Source of the DNA: JAHJDS01 sp964569795
GTDB lineage: Bacteria > Desulfobacterota > Desulfarculia > Desulfarculales > JAHJDS01
Assembly: GCA_964569795.1 (NCBI GenBank)
Contig: CAZMVB010000038.1
Location: 1-37,592 of the forward strand
DNA: 37,592 nucleotides
Direction: 5' to 3'
In this document: positions 8,250 through 17,763 of the stretch, in pieces
How the letters are laid out: every line of letters starts with the position of its first letter
Numbering within the stretch: the stretch's first letter is position 1
Translations under genes and position numbers: made by a program
The notes under the pieces: model-generated
Databases searched by the model: none
Seen by the model: the letters and a program-made list of their open reading frames with translations, nothing else
Told to the model about the DNA's origin: nothing

Positions 8250-8578
8250 ACCCCCCGCGGCACGACCCGGGCCACCAGGGGCAACAGGGCGACAAAGACG
8301 AGCCCCAGGGCCGGAATGACCAGGCCCCCCAGCCAGGCCGGCAGATACTGCAACATGTACTGGATCCCGGCAAAGGGCCACGGGGCCTGGATGTGCTCGG
8401 GTCCGCCGACGGCCCGGGGCGGCGGTCCCAGGGCGGCCGGCAGGATCAGGGCCACCAGGAAAAGGGCCACGGACAAGGCGCCCAGGCAGAGCAGTTCCTT
8501 GACGACCAGTTCCCGCCGGCCCGAGCGCTGGTCAATCTCGGCCTGGTCCGGGGTCGAATGTTCCGGGGCGTCCTTCAC
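8180..8578 (-). CDS. Cytochrome b C-terminal (PetD / subunit IV-like) membrane subunit
   Basis: A 132-residue protein from GTG 8578 (GAGG nine bases upstream). It has about three membrane segments (residues 28-50, 80-102, 110-129). Between the first two lies the stretch GGPEHIQAPWPFAGIQ, then QYLPAWLGG, matching the Qo-side loop of cytochrome b6f subunit IV, where other proteins have a P-E-W-Y motif; here it reads APWP. It has no haem ligands, as expected for this subunit. It would pair with the cytochrome b N-terminal subunit at 13679-14323 to complete a quinol-oxidising complex, although that gene lies 5 kb away. It follows the unknown gene at 8595-9737 by 16 bases and overlaps the 10-haem cytochrome tail to tail by 70 bases. 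Confidence 0.75.
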   Translation of the reverse strand: MKDAPEHSTPDQAEIDQRSGRRELVVKELLCLGALSVALFLVALILPAALGPPPRAVGGPEHIQAPWPFAGIQYMLQYLPAWLGGLVIPALGLVFVALLPLVARVVPRGVYLPLFLGLLAAGGVLTVLGLSH

Positions 8579-8594
8579 CTGCGGCGACCTCGCT

Positions 8595-9737
8595 TCACGC
8601 CGGCCCGGGCCCGCCGGGCCGGATCGAAAACAGGAGGCCCGCCCCGGCGGGCCAGGCGTCCGGCCAGTCGGCGGGATCGGGCGGTTTGTGTAACAGCGCC
8701 CCGGCGGCGGCGCGGAAGACGTCCTCGAGGCCCAGGCCGGGAAAGGCGAACACGTCCAGGTGAATCCGGGCCAGGGCCGTCTCCGGGGGCGATTCGGCCC
8801 GGCAGGCCTCGTCCAGGGCCGCCGCAGCTTCCTTGACCTTGGCCGGGGCCTCGGCCTCGAACTCAACCGACCAGGCCGCCCCTTCGGCCTCGACCCGCAG
8901 GTCCTCCAGGGCCAGGGCCAGGGCCTCATTGATCCGGTCATCCGCGCCCGGGAGGGCCGCCTGGGGCAGATCGAGGCCGAACCAGAGCTTGGGGCGGGGC
9001 CCCAGGCCGGGGGGCATGACCACCTCGGTGGGCGCGGTGAACACGGCCTCGGTCGTTTGGTGAACGATCAGCTGGGCCAGGCCGGGGACGTCGGTCACCA
9101 GCCGGGTCCGCCAGTCCCCCTGGTCGGCCCACAGGGTCTGCCAGGCGGCCAGCCAGACCAGGGCCATCTCCTCGGTCGGGGTGAACCAATCGGTCCCGGC
9201 CGGGTCCTCGGGCCCGGCCGGCTCGAACTCGCCCAGGGCCGCCCGGAGCATGTCTTTCTCCCTGGCCCGGGCGCCGGCCAGGCCGGCCTGGGCCGCGGCC
9301 CAATCCCGCTCCAGCCCGGCGGCCAGATAGAGGATCGCCCCGGGATCGCTCAGTTCGGCCGTAAGGGAAGGGGTCTCGGGCCGGGCCGGTTGGGGGCCGG
9401 CGGGCCGGCCCTTGAGATCGGCCAGGATCGAGCGGGTCGTCTCGCGCCTAGGAACCGGCGGGGCCGGATGCTTGACCGACTCCAGGGCGTCGTGGTCCAT
9501 GAGCGTCGCCACCCAGGATCGGGCCCGGGCCAGCCGCGCCTCCAGGTCCCGGGCCGCCTGGCCGCGCCAGGCCACGTCTTCCAGCCGGACCAGACCCGCC
9601 TCGGCCGCGGCCGCCGTGTCCCCGTCCAGGGGCAGCCCCTTTGGCCGGAGCACCCGGATCGGCCCAAAGGCCGACTGAAACGCCTTGGCCCGGGCCGGCG
9701 ACATGTATATTCCCGGAAAGTAAACCGCCCCCGTCAT
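8595..9737 (-). CDS. Hypothetical protein, 380 aa, cotranscribed with the PetD-like gene
   Basis: Not recognised. The predicted 380-residue protein is soluble and rich in Ala, Leu and Glu, with long amphipathic helices in the middle and no signal peptide or membrane segment. It starts MTGAVYFPGIYMSP and contains no obvious nucleotide-binding or metal-binding motif. The start at ATG 9737 is supported by AAGGGG six bases upstream; an overlapping upstream extension is discarded. Its stop is 16 bases before the GTG of the PetD-like gene, so the two probably share a transcript. It is divergent from the small gene at 9780, with 42 bases between the starts. A role in biogenesis of the membrane complex would be speculation from context only. 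Confidence 0.65.
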   Translation of the reverse strand: MTGAVYFPGIYMSPARAKAFQSAFGPIRVLRPKGLPLDGDTAAAAEAGLVRLEDVAWRGQAARDLEARLARARSWVATLMDHDALESVKHPAPPVPRRETTRSILADLKGRPAGPQPARPETPSLTAELSDPGAILYLAAGLERDWAAAQAGLAGARAREKDMLRAALGEFEPAGPEDPAGTDWFTPTEEMALVWLAAWQTLWADQGDWRTRLVTDVPGLAQLIVHQTTEAVFTAPTEVVMPPGLGPRPKLWFGLDLPQAALPGADDRINEALALALEDLRVEAEGAAWSVEFEAEAPAKVKEAAAALDEACRAESPPETALARIHLDVFAFPGLGLEDVFRAAAGALLHKPPDPADWPDAWPAGAGLLFSIRPGGPGPA

Positions 9738-9779
9738 CTCCTTCCCCTTGGTCTGCAAGTGTGTTAGGCTTAGGCCACC

Positions 9780-10019
9780 ATGGAGCAACGCATCTTTGAC
9801 CAGGGACTGTCCGTCGAGGCCACCTCGGCCTACATCCTCCTGGACTCCCTGCGCGACGCCCCCCAGGGGCCGAGCGTCGAGCTGGCCCTGAACGTCTGGA
9901 CCGGCACCCCCGACGCCCTGGACCAGGCCCTCCGGGAACTGGCCCAACGCCGGATCATCGAACTGCCCCGGAACAGCGGCGGCCGGGTCGAACTGCGGCC
10001 CCCCGAGAAATGGGCCTGA
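9780..10019 (+). CDS. Small winged-helix-like hypothetical protein, 79 aa
   Basis: A 79-residue acidic protein. The predicted order helix, helix, helix then a short two-strand end (RRIIELPRN...GRVELRP) resembles a compact winged-helix DNA-binding domain, but this is judged by eye and no family is claimed. No strong ribosome site precedes ATG 9780. It lies 40 bases before the Pcm gene and may be translated from the same mRNA. It is divergently arranged with the unknown gene at 8595-9737. Confidence 0.6.
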   Translation: MEQRIFDQGLSVEATSAYILLDSLRDAPQGPSVELALNVWTGTPDALDQALRELAQRRIIELPRNSGGRVELRPPEKWA

Positions 10020-10059
10020 CCGGGCGTCCGAATGTGGCCGAGACCGCCGAAGGCCCATC

Positions 10060-10755
10060 TTGACCCCAACCGGATTCTGGCATAAATTTCGGCCACGAAC
10101 AATGGTATCGACCGTGGACTACGCCCTGGCCCGCCAGAAAATGATCGACACCCAGCTCGTTGTCCGGGGGATCACCGATCTTCGGGTCCTCGAGGTCATG
10201 AGCCGGCTGCCCCGCCACCTGTTCGTGGACGAGGCCCTCCAGGGCCAGGCCTACGACGACAATCCCCTGCCCATCGGCCTGGGACAGACCATTTCCCAAC
10301 CCTACATCGTCGCCCTGATGACCCAGGAACTGAGGCTCAAGCCCGACGACATCGTCCTCGAGATCGGCACCGGCTCGGGCTACCAGACGGCCATCCTGGC
10401 CGACCTGACCGAGCACGTTTACTCGATCGAGCGGCTGCCGGAACTGAGGATCAGGGCCCGCCGCATCCTGGACGAACTCAAGCTGTTCAACGTCAGCCTC
10501 AAGACCGGTGACGGGACCCTGGGCTGGCCCGAGCAGGCCCCCTTTGACGCCATCATCGTCACCGCCGCCTCGCCCGACGTTCCCCGGGCCCTGACCGAGC
10601 AGTTGGCCGTGGGCGGCCGTCTGGTCATCCCGGTGGGTGACCGGGGCGTCCAGCGCCTGAAGCGATTCATCCGCACCCCGAGCGGCCTGGACGAGGACGA
10701 CTTCGGCGGCTGCCGGTTCGTGGCCCTGATCGGCCAGCAGGGCTGGGAGGGCTGA
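10060..10755 (+). CDS. pcm: Protein-L-isoaspartate O-methyltransferase
   Basis: Methylates abnormal L-isoaspartyl residues in damaged proteins using S-adenosylmethionine, a cytoplasmic repair activity. The SAM-binding motif EIGTGSGYQ is clear, preceded by the family-typical GQTISQPYIVALM segment and followed by FDAIIVTAASPDVP and GGRLVIPVG. The frame begins at TTG 10060, with GAAGG six bases upstream; ATG 10102, which lacks a ribosome site, would give a shorter 217-residue protein closer to the family's usual N-terminus. The start is therefore uncertain by 14 residues. It sits between a small unknown gene and a membrane protein with no functional link evident. Confidence 0.9.
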   Translation: MTPTGFWHKFRPRTMVSTVDYALARQKMIDTQLVVRGITDLRVLEVMSRLPRHLFVDEALQGQAYDDNPLPIGLGQTISQPYIVALMTQELRLKPDDIVLEIGTGSGYQTAILADLTEHVYSIERLPELRIRARRILDELKLFNVSLKTGDGTLGWPEQAPFDAIIVTAASPDVPRALTEQLAVGGRLVIPVGDRGVQRLKRFIRTPSGLDEDDFGGCRFVALIGQQGWEG

Positions 10756-10854
10756 TCCGGGGCCAGGCCCGGGGAGGGTGTCAGCGGCCCAGGCCGCACC
10801 AAAACAGGCCGCGGCAGGGGGGCGGGGACCGGAGGGGGTCCGCAAGGAGGAGGT

Positions 10855-11724
10855 TTGAGACCGAGGGGCCGACCGTTAATCAGAAGCCCGTTTCGAGCCG
10901 TGGTACTGGTCCTGATCGCCCTGTCCCTGGCCGCCTGGTACGACTGTCTGACCACGGCCAAGTATGACCGGATCAAGTACAACCCGGAGACGATCATCAG
11001 CCCCAAAGGGGCTTCCTGGCCGATCATCCTCGCGCCCGGGAAAAGCCTCTGCGTCAGCGACCTGGTGCCGGTCAAGACCTACTGCGTCCCCGGGTGGCCG
11101 GTCAAGAGCGAGGTCTGCGTCACCGGGACGATCTACGGCCGGAAGGGTCTGATCCTCGAGGTCTTCAACGACGGGTCCGCGACCTCGCTGGGGGTCCGCC
11201 TGGGCGGCAAGGACCTGGCCTGGCTCCACAACAGCCATTTCTTCATTCCCGGACCGGTCCCGGCCCAGGGCGCCCGGCTGTGCGTCACCAACCGGGACCG
11301 GTACAGCATCACCGTCAGCGGCCTGGAGGTCCGCAACCACTCCGGCTACAATTCCGGCTTCCCCCGGTTCTATTTCGTGCCCCGCAACCTGTTCCCGGTC
11401 AAGCTGAACTGGGAACGCTTTCTGGTCAGCGGTGTCATCTGGCTGTGGGGGCTGGTGGTCTGGTGGGTGATATCCTTTCGGCTCATCCGCTGGCTGGGCC
11501 TGACCGATCAGGTGACCCCGATCTTCCTGATCAGCCTCGGTCCCCTGCTCTACCTCATTCCCACCTCCCTGGGGGCGATCTTTCTGTCCACGGATCGGAT
11601 CCTGTTTTTGCGAACCGAGGTGGTCGTAATCGCGATCGGTTTAGTCGTGATTCCCCAGGTGGTGGTGATGAGTGTGTTCAAGCTCCTGGCGGCCCGGCGA
11701 AGGCGGCTGGAAGGCTCAAATTAA
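10855..11724 (+). CDS. Hypothetical membrane protein with extracytoplasmic beta-rich domain, 289 aa
   Basis: Not recognised as a named family. One N-terminal membrane segment (about residues 14-30) is followed by about 150 residues of beta-type sequence with four spaced Cys (in CVSD, YCVP, VCVT, LCVT) that could form disulfides, then about three membrane segments (roughly 187-208, 217-240, 250-275) and a very basic C-terminus (RRRR). The topology suggests an extracytoplasmic jelly-roll-like or carbohydrate-binding domain held in the membrane. The start is TTG at 10855, directly after AAGGAGG; no ATG alternative is in a good position. It follows pcm by 99 bases. Confidence 0.65.
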   Translation: MRPRGRPLIRSPFRAVVLVLIALSLAAWYDCLTTAKYDRIKYNPETIISPKGASWPIILAPGKSLCVSDLVPVKTYCVPGWPVKSEVCVTGTIYGRKGLILEVFNDGSATSLGVRLGGKDLAWLHNSHFFIPGPVPAQGARLCVTNRDRYSITVSGLEVRNHSGYNSGFPRFYFVPRNLFPVKLNWERFLVSGVIWLWGLVVWWVISFRLIRWLGLTDQVTPIFLISLGPLLYLIPTSLGAIFLSTDRILFLRTEVVVIAIGLVVIPQVVVMSVFKLLAARRRRLEGSN

Positions 11725-11802
11725 AAGTAGTTATGACCAGTTGAGGTCGAGACCGTGGGGGAAACAGGGCGGCGTTCGATTGTGATCGGCATTTCCCAGG
11801 AC

Positions 11803-11831
11803 TTGACAAGATAACGGCCGAGGGGTATAAA
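11803..11831 (+). promoter_or_regulatory. Strong sigma-70-type promoter for the TPR protein gene
   Basis: TTGACA at 11803-11808, a 17-base spacer, and TATAAA at 11826-11831. The start codon at 11859 and its AGGAGG site follow, leaving a short 5' leader of about 20 bases. Confidence 0.8.
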
Positions 11832-11858
11832 CACCGGCATGAACAGGAGGTGGGGCGC

Positions 11859-12287
11859 ATGAAGAAATGGACCTGGGCGATCCTGCTCGCCTTGACTCTG
11901 GGCCTGCTGGCCGCCGGTTACGCCATGGCCGATCAGTTTGTCGTCTGTCCCCGGGACGTCAAGAAACGTCAGGCGCTGTGCGCGTTAATGATTCGTTACG
12001 GCAAGGATGCCCTGGTCCGTCACAGTTACGTCGAAGCCCGTAACATGTTCCAGAAGGCCATCCAGGCCGATCCGACCTCGCAGTTGGCCTGGGCCTATTA
12101 CAACCGGGCCCTGGTCCTGTCCCTGAGCTGGAACTTCAAGAAGACCGGCCGCCTGTTCAAGCCGGGGACGGCCCCCAAGTTCACCCCGGGCCCGGCCGCG
12201 GGCCCCAAGCCGTCGGCCCCGGCGGTCAAGAAGCCGGCCCCGGCCGCCGCGCCCATACCCCCGAGCCCGCCGGACGAGGGCTGCTGA
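11859..12287 (+). CDS. Exported small TPR-like protein with Pro/Ala-rich tail
   Basis: A 142-residue protein with a typical signal peptide (MKKWTW, hydrophobic core, cleavage after AMA at about residue 23). The mature part contains one TPR-like helical pair (ARNMFQKAIQADP ... WAYYNRALVLSL) and then a low-complexity tail of Pro, Ala and Lys ending in Cys. ATG 11859 is preferred over an in-frame GTG at 11850 because AGGAGG lies eight bases before it and the signal peptide then starts correctly. It probably serves as a periplasmic protein-interaction module; its partner is unknown. It has its own promoter and precedes the rhodanese genes. Confidence 0.7.
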   Translation: MKKWTWAILLALTLGLLAAGYAMADQFVVCPRDVKKRQALCALMIRYGKDALVRHSYVEARNMFQKAIQADPTSQLAWAYYNRALVLSLSWNFKKTGRLFKPGTAPKFTPGPAAGPKPSAPAVKKPAPAAAPIPPSPPDEGC

Positions 12288-12317
12288 CGTTCGGTGGTCA
12301 GGCGTTAAAAAACCGGC

Positions 12318-12347
12318 CCCGAGGGACGCAGGGGGCGTCGCCTCGGG
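12318..12347 (+). other. Strong hairpin before the first rhodanese gene
   Basis: CCCGAGG plus GACGC pairs with GCGTC plus CCTCGGG, with one bulged G. No T-run follows, so this is not a canonical terminator. It lies in the leader of the rhodanese gene and could be a mRNA-stability or attenuation structure. Confidence 0.4.
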
Positions 12348-12389
12348 TCGAAAACAGTTTCAACCACATTTCGCCAAGGAGGAATAAGG

Positions 12390-12950
12390 ATGAGAAAGTT
12401 TTTTGTGGTTTTGCTGGCCCTGGTCTTCATGCTGAGCATGGTGTCGCTGGTCTCGGCCAAGAACATTCTCAAGACCCACGAGAAAGCCTATCAAAAATCG
12501 ATCGCCAAGCTGGTTCCCAAGAAGATGTGGCGGACCGTCAACGATCTGTACAAGGTCTGGCTGACCAACCTGGCCGGCAAGACCCATGTCTATCTGCTTG
12601 ACGTCCGCAGCCATCCCGAATTCAACGCCTTCCACATCGAGGGCGCCAGCCACATCCACGACGGCCATTGGTACACCATTCCCGGGTGGATCAAGAATCC
12701 CAAAGCCGACATCTGGGTGTACTGCCGGACCCAGCACCGGAGCGGCTACATTGCCGGCATGCTGTACAAGATCGGTTACAAGAACGTCAAGTGGGTCCAC
12801 GGCGGCATGGTGGGCTGGGTCAAGGCCGGCTACCCGATCTTCAACTACTTCCTGGGCCGGGCCGACAGAACGGGCGTCCACTACCGCAAGCCCCCTCAAA
12901 AACTGGATGAGCGTGGCTTCTTCATCCGCGAGTGGCGGCACCAGCGTTAA
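12390..12950 (+). CDS. Exported rhodanese-domain protein with catalytic Cys
   Basis: A 186-residue periplasmic single-domain rhodanese. The signal peptide (residues 1-23, ending LVSA) is followed by the fold: LLDVRSHPEF (CH2A-like), FHIEGASHI (expected HIPGA-type), and the active-site loop YCRTQHRSG with C112, which forms a persulfide in the family. The C-terminal KNVKWVHGGMVGW completes the domain. It probably carries or transfers sulfane sulfur in the periplasm. The AAGGAGG ribosome site is strong. A terminator separates it from a second rhodanese gene whose catalytic Cys is absent; the pair may be functionally linked. Confidence 0.85.
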   Translation: MRKFFVVLLALVFMLSMVSLVSAKNILKTHEKAYQKSIAKLVPKKMWRTVNDLYKVWLTNLAGKTHVYLLDVRSHPEFNAFHIEGASHIHDGHWYTIPGWIKNPKADIWVYCRTQHRSGYIAGMLYKIGYKNVKWVHGGMVGWVKAGYPIFNYFLGRADRTGVHYRKPPQKLDERGFFIREWRHQR

Positions 12951-12970
12951 CGGTTGAGAATCGATACTCC

Positions 12971-13004
12971 CAGGGGCGGCCCCGGGGGCCGTCCCTGTTT
13001 TTTT
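12971..13004 (+). terminator. Rho-independent terminator between the two rhodanese genes
   Basis: CAGGGGCGGCC at 12971-12981 pairs with GGCCGTCCCTG at 12987-12997 (one G-T pair), followed by seven T. It lies only 20 bases before the next start codon, so partial read-through may supply the second gene. Confidence 0.85.
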
Positions 13005-13023
13005 AATTTCAGGAGAAGACAAG

Positions 13024-13647
13024 ATGCGCGGCTGGCTGGCGGCGATGATGGTGGTCCTCGGGGTGGCGTCCTTCCCGGCCCTGAGCCCGGCCCAGCGGCC
13101 GACGGACATAGACAGCCTCCAGGCCTATGACCTGCTCAAAAAGGACCCGGGGCACACCTTCCTGATCGACGTCCGCACCCGGGCCGAGTACCAGTTCGCC
13201 GGCCACCCGGTAATGGCCTACAACATTCCCTGGCGGTTCCTGACGGCCACCTTTGCCGTCCAGGGTGATCGTATCCACCGCGGCCGCCCGGTGGCGGTCA
13301 CCGGGTACCAACTCGGTCCCGGGCCCAACCCCCGGTTCATGGCCGTGGTCCGCTCGCTGTTCAAGCCCACCGACCGGCTGCTGCTGCTTTCGGCCCGGGG
13401 ACGGCGGAGCGCCAAGGCGGCCGAGGCCCTGCTCGGGGCCGGGTTCCAGAAGGTGTATAACGTGACCGACGGCTACTGGGGCCCGAGTGTCGATCCCCGC
13501 CTGCCCGAGGAGGTCCGCCGCCTGGCGGCCAAGTACTCGACCCCCCGGCCGGGCCGGGTGGCCGGATGGGTGTACTGGGGCTTGCCGCTGACCTATGAAA
13601 TCGATCCGAAATTCGTCTATCCGCCCGATCTGATTCGTCACCGCTGA
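13024..13647 (+). CDS. Exported rhodanese-like protein lacking the catalytic cysteine
   Basis: A 207-residue protein with a signal peptide (about residues 1-23) and a rhodanese-like domain: FLIDVRTRAEYQFAGHP, then LLLSARGRRSAKAAEALLGAGF and VYNVTDGYWG. The residue that aligns with the catalytic Cys is S123, and no Cys occurs anywhere in the protein, so it cannot form a persulfide. It may bind a partner or substrate rather than catalyse transfer. An unusual insertion of about 30 residues (GDRIHRGRPVAVTGYQLGPG) sits before the active-site loop. The ribosome site is AGGAG. It lies convergent with the cytochrome b gene, 31 bases away. Confidence 0.8.
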   Translation: MRGWLAAMMVVLGVASFPALSPAQRPTDIDSLQAYDLLKKDPGHTFLIDVRTRAEYQFAGHPVMAYNIPWRFLTATFAVQGDRIHRGRPVAVTGYQLGPGPNPRFMAVVRSLFKPTDRLLLLSARGRRSAKAAEALLGAGFQKVYNVTDGYWGPSVDPRLPEEVRRLAAKYSTPRPGRVAGWVYWGLPLTYEIDPKFVYPPDLIRHR

Positions 13648-13678
13648 GCCGGACCCGGCCGGTGCCCGCCCCCCGGCC

Positions 13679-14323
13679 CTACAACCGGGGCGGGGGTCCG
13701 TCCCTTCTTACCCGCCAGAAATGATAGAGCATCAGCGCCAGGGCCAGCCCGGGCAGGGCCAGGCAGTGCAGGACGTAAAACCGCAGCAGACCCAGGTCCC
13801 GGCCGGCGCCCAAGGGCAGGAAAAATGACCGGATCTGGTCGCCGATGAGCGGGATTTGCTGGGCCAGGTGGACCACCACCTCGGCCGCCCACCAGGTGTG
13901 GACGTCGGTCCGGAGCAGGTATCCGGTCAGGTCCAGGGCCAGGGTCAGGACGAGCAGGGCCACGCCCACCAGCCAGTTCAGGTGACGCGGCGGGGCAAAG
14001 GCCCGCTGCCAGACCACCCGGATCATGTGGCCGATCAGGACAAAGACCATGACCTGCCCGGCCCAGAAGTGCAGCCTCCGCAGCCACCAGCCAAAGGGCA
14101 CGCCCCCCTGGAGGTCCACCAGGCTGGCGTAGGCCCCCGCGGGCGTGGGCCGGTAGAAGAACATCAGCAGCAGGCCGGTCAACCCCAGGACCACGAAACA
14201 AAAAAAGGCCGTGCCGCCCAGGCAGAAGGTGGCCGAGACCTTGATCCGCCAGACAGGAAGTTTCCGGGGGTGGATGTGCTCCAGGAACGACTGGGACCGG
14301 CCAATGGACCCGCGCCCGGTCAC
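13679..14323 (-). CDS. Cytochrome b, N-terminal (b6-type) subunit
   Basis: A 214-residue integral membrane protein with about four membrane segments and both haem b ligand pairs: H85 and H99 (13 residues between) and H186 and H201 (14 residues between). The 14-residue second spacing is the b6 type rather than the mitochondrial bc1 type. It oxidises menaquinol together with the Rieske protein encoded immediately upstream and passes electrons to c-type cytochromes. Starts at GTG 14323, three bases after the Rieske stop. The C-terminal subunit normally following it is not here; a PetD-like gene is found at 8180-8578. Confidence 0.9.
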   Translation of the reverse strand: MTGRGSIGRSQSFLEHIHPRKLPVWRIKVSATFCLGGTAFFCFVVLGLTGLLLMFFYRPTPAGAYASLVDLQGGVPFGWWLRRLHFWAGQVMVFVLIGHMIRVVWQRAFAPPRHLNWLVGVALLVLTLALDLTGYLLRTDVHTWWAAEVVVHLAQQIPLIGDQIRSFFLPLGAGRDLGLLRFYVLHCLALPGLALALMLYHFWRVRRDGPPPRL

Positions 14324-14326
14324 CCG

Positions 14327-14791
14327 TCACCGTCCTCGGTTCACGGGCCGCGTCGGATCGATCCGCACCCCGCCGTCCTTGAGGCGGATCACCTGGAGGT
14401 GGGTCAGTCCCCGGGTGGCCGGGCCGTGGCGCAGGGCGCCGTCCCGGGCGAACCGGCTGCCGTGGCAGGGACAGACGAACAGCTTCAGCCCGGGCCGCCA
14501 CTGGGGGCGGCATCCCAGATGGGGGCAGACCAGCAACAGACCAATCAGTCTGGGCCCGTCCTTGACCAGGGCCACCCCGTTCTTGACCAGGACCCGGGCC
14601 CCGGACCGTACCTCGGCGGCCTTGAACCGGGCCGGCCGGGGTTTCTCCCTGGGCGGCTTGTGCCCCAGGAGGCGGCCGGTGATGGTCAGGACCCCGGCCA
14701 GGGCGGCGATCAGGCCGGCCAGAAAGCCCCGCCTCAACCACCGGTTCCCGGGCGTCCCGGTCCCCTGGCCGCGGTCTGATTCGGCGGCCAC
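14327..14791 (-). CDS. Rieske 2Fe-2S protein of the bc-type complex
   Basis: A 154-residue protein with an N-terminal twin-arginine-like signal/anchor (LRRGFLAGLIAAL, about residues 19-42) and a Rieske domain. The cluster motifs CPHLGC and CPCHGS give ligands C89, H91, C107 and H110, with C94 and C109 as the usual disulfide pair. It takes electrons from menaquinol at the Qo site of the cytochrome b encoded next. Start is GTG 14791, with GGGGAG eight bases upstream, three bases after the stop of the NifA-like regulator: the three genes form one tightly packed unit. Confidence 0.92.
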   Translation of the reverse strand: MAAESDRGQGTGTPGNRWLRRGFLAGLIAALAGVLTITGRLLGHKPPREKPRPARFKAAEVRSGARVLVKNGVALVKDGPRLIGLLLVCPHLGCRPQWRPGLKLFVCPCHGSRFARDGALRHGPATRGLTHLQVIRLKDGGVRIDPTRPVNRGR

Positions 14792-14794
14792 GGC

Positions 14795-16363
<1,569 letters not shown>

Positions 16364-16379
16364 TGCCGCTTCAGGGGAC

Positions 16380-16400
16380 GCCCCGGTTCAGGACCGGGGC
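16380..16400 (-). other. Hairpin in the leader of the NifA-like gene
   Basis: GCCCCGG and CCGGGGC form a perfect 7-bp stem with a 7-base loop, 17 bases upstream of the regulator's start. It could be an operator or a translation-modulating structure. Confidence 0.3.
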
Positions 16401-16461
16401 GGGGTTTCGCCATTAGTTACCTCATCTGGCGGCCGGTGGCAAGGGGAGACGGGCAAATGAC

Positions 16462-16490
16462 TTGCCTAGACCAATGATCCGGGCTATGGT
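16462..16490 (+). promoter_or_regulatory. Probable promoter of the class IV aminotransferase gene
   Basis: TTGCCT at 16462-16467, 17-base spacer, TATGGT at 16485-16490; both boxes match four of six consensus bases. The start codon follows 30 bases later. Confidence 0.5.
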
Positions 16491-16519
16491 TCGGTTCGGA
16501 CCGCAAGGGGCGAGGGATC

Positions 16520-17497
16520 ATGACCGACGACATTCCGGTGCTGACGGCCGATCAGGCCCTGGCCGAGGTCAGGGACCGGGTCGCCCCCTGGGGCCGGGAC
16601 TATTATGCCATGTATTCCTCGGTCTGGGGCGGAATCGTCACCGAACCGTGGGCGATGATGGTCCCGGTGGACGATCACCTGGTTCACCGCGGCGACGGGG
16701 TGTTCGAGTCGTGCAAGTGCGAAAACGGCGTGGTTTACCGCTTCGAGGCGCACCTGGACCGGCTGGAGCGCTCGGCCGGGGGCATCTGGCTGGAACTGCC
16801 CGTGAAGCGGGAGCGGCTGCGCCGGGTGACGGCGGCGGTCATCCGGGCCGGCGGCCGGCGGACGTGCAGCCTCCGGATCATCGTCTCCCGGGGACCGGGC
16901 GGGTTCACGGCCAACCCCTTCGAGTCCGCCGCTCCCCAGGTGTACGTCATCGCCTACCGGCTCAAGCCCCCGCCGCCCGAGAGCTACGACCAGGGGATCA
17001 AGGTCGCCACCACCCGGGTGCCGATCAAGCCGGGGGCCTTTGCCAACATCAAGTCGTGCAACTACCTGCCCAACGTCCTGGTCCTGCGCGAGGCCCTGCT
17101 CAAGGGGGCGGATTACGGTCTGACCCTGGACGAGGAGGGGATGCTGGCCGAGGGGGCCATGGAAAGCCTGGCCCTGGTCACGGCCGAGGGCCGGCTCCTG
17201 ATGCCCCCGGCGGACCGGGTCCTGCCCGGGGTCACCGCGGCCCGGGTCAAGGAACTGGCCCCGGACCTGGTGGGCGGGCTCTTGACCGGGGTTGACATCG
17301 CCAAGTTCGGACCCGAGGACGTGACCCAGGCCCGGGAGGTGCTGCTCCTGGGGACCAGCATCGACGTCCTGCCCGTGACCGAGTTCGACGGCCGAGGGGT
17401 GGCCGACGGCCGGCCCGGACCGGTGGCCCGGGCCCTGCTGGACCTGGTCCGCCGGGACGTCGCCTCCGGCGAGGTCCTGGTCCAGGCCGAAGACTAG
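16520..17497 (+). CDS. Class IV PLP-dependent aminotransferase
   Basis: A 325-residue cytoplasmic enzyme of the branched-chain/D-amino-acid aminotransferase and aminodeoxychorismate lyase fold. Visible motifs: HRGDGVFESCKC near the N-terminal active-site strand, FEAHLDRLERSA, and NIKSCNYLPNVL, whose Lys binds PLP. Further on, LDEEGMLAEGAMESLALV matches the family's substrate/cofactor segment (usually EGSTSNVF), with the Ser/Thr-Asn part altered to AMES. The exact substrate cannot be fixed. ATG 16520 has GAGGG a few bases upstream and its own promoter. It is divergent from the NifA-like regulator. Confidence 0.88.
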   Translation: MTDDIPVLTADQALAEVRDRVAPWGRDYYAMYSSVWGGIVTEPWAMMVPVDDHLVHRGDGVFESCKCENGVVYRFEAHLDRLERSAGGIWLELPVKRERLRRVTAAVIRAGGRRTCSLRIIVSRGPGGFTANPFESAAPQVYVIAYRLKPPPPESYDQGIKVATTRVPIKPGAFANIKSCNYLPNVLVLREALLKGADYGLTLDEEGMLAEGAMESLALVTAEGRLLMPPADRVLPGVTAARVKELAPDLVGGLLTGVDIAKFGPEDVTQAREVLLLGTSIDVLPVTEFDGRGVADGRPGPVARALLDLVRRDVASGEVLVQAED

Positions 17498-17763
17498 CCG
17501 GTTCCGACCCGCTCCCTCGGCCCGGGGCGGGGCGGGCGGGCGAATCCGGCCCTGCATCCCGCTTTTTAAAGTTGACTTTTATAAATTTTCTGTGGGAATA
17601 TCCGCGCTGGCCGCTGGATTGCCTCGCAGCCGATCTTGGCTGATGGAAGATTTTTTTTGCCACGGTTTAGCGGTTGTGGTGCCATTCACCGGTGTCGAGT
17701 GGTGACGTCCGGGCACGGCCACGACCTTGATTGAACGTCAGTTGTTGATGGAGGAGAGAGCGC

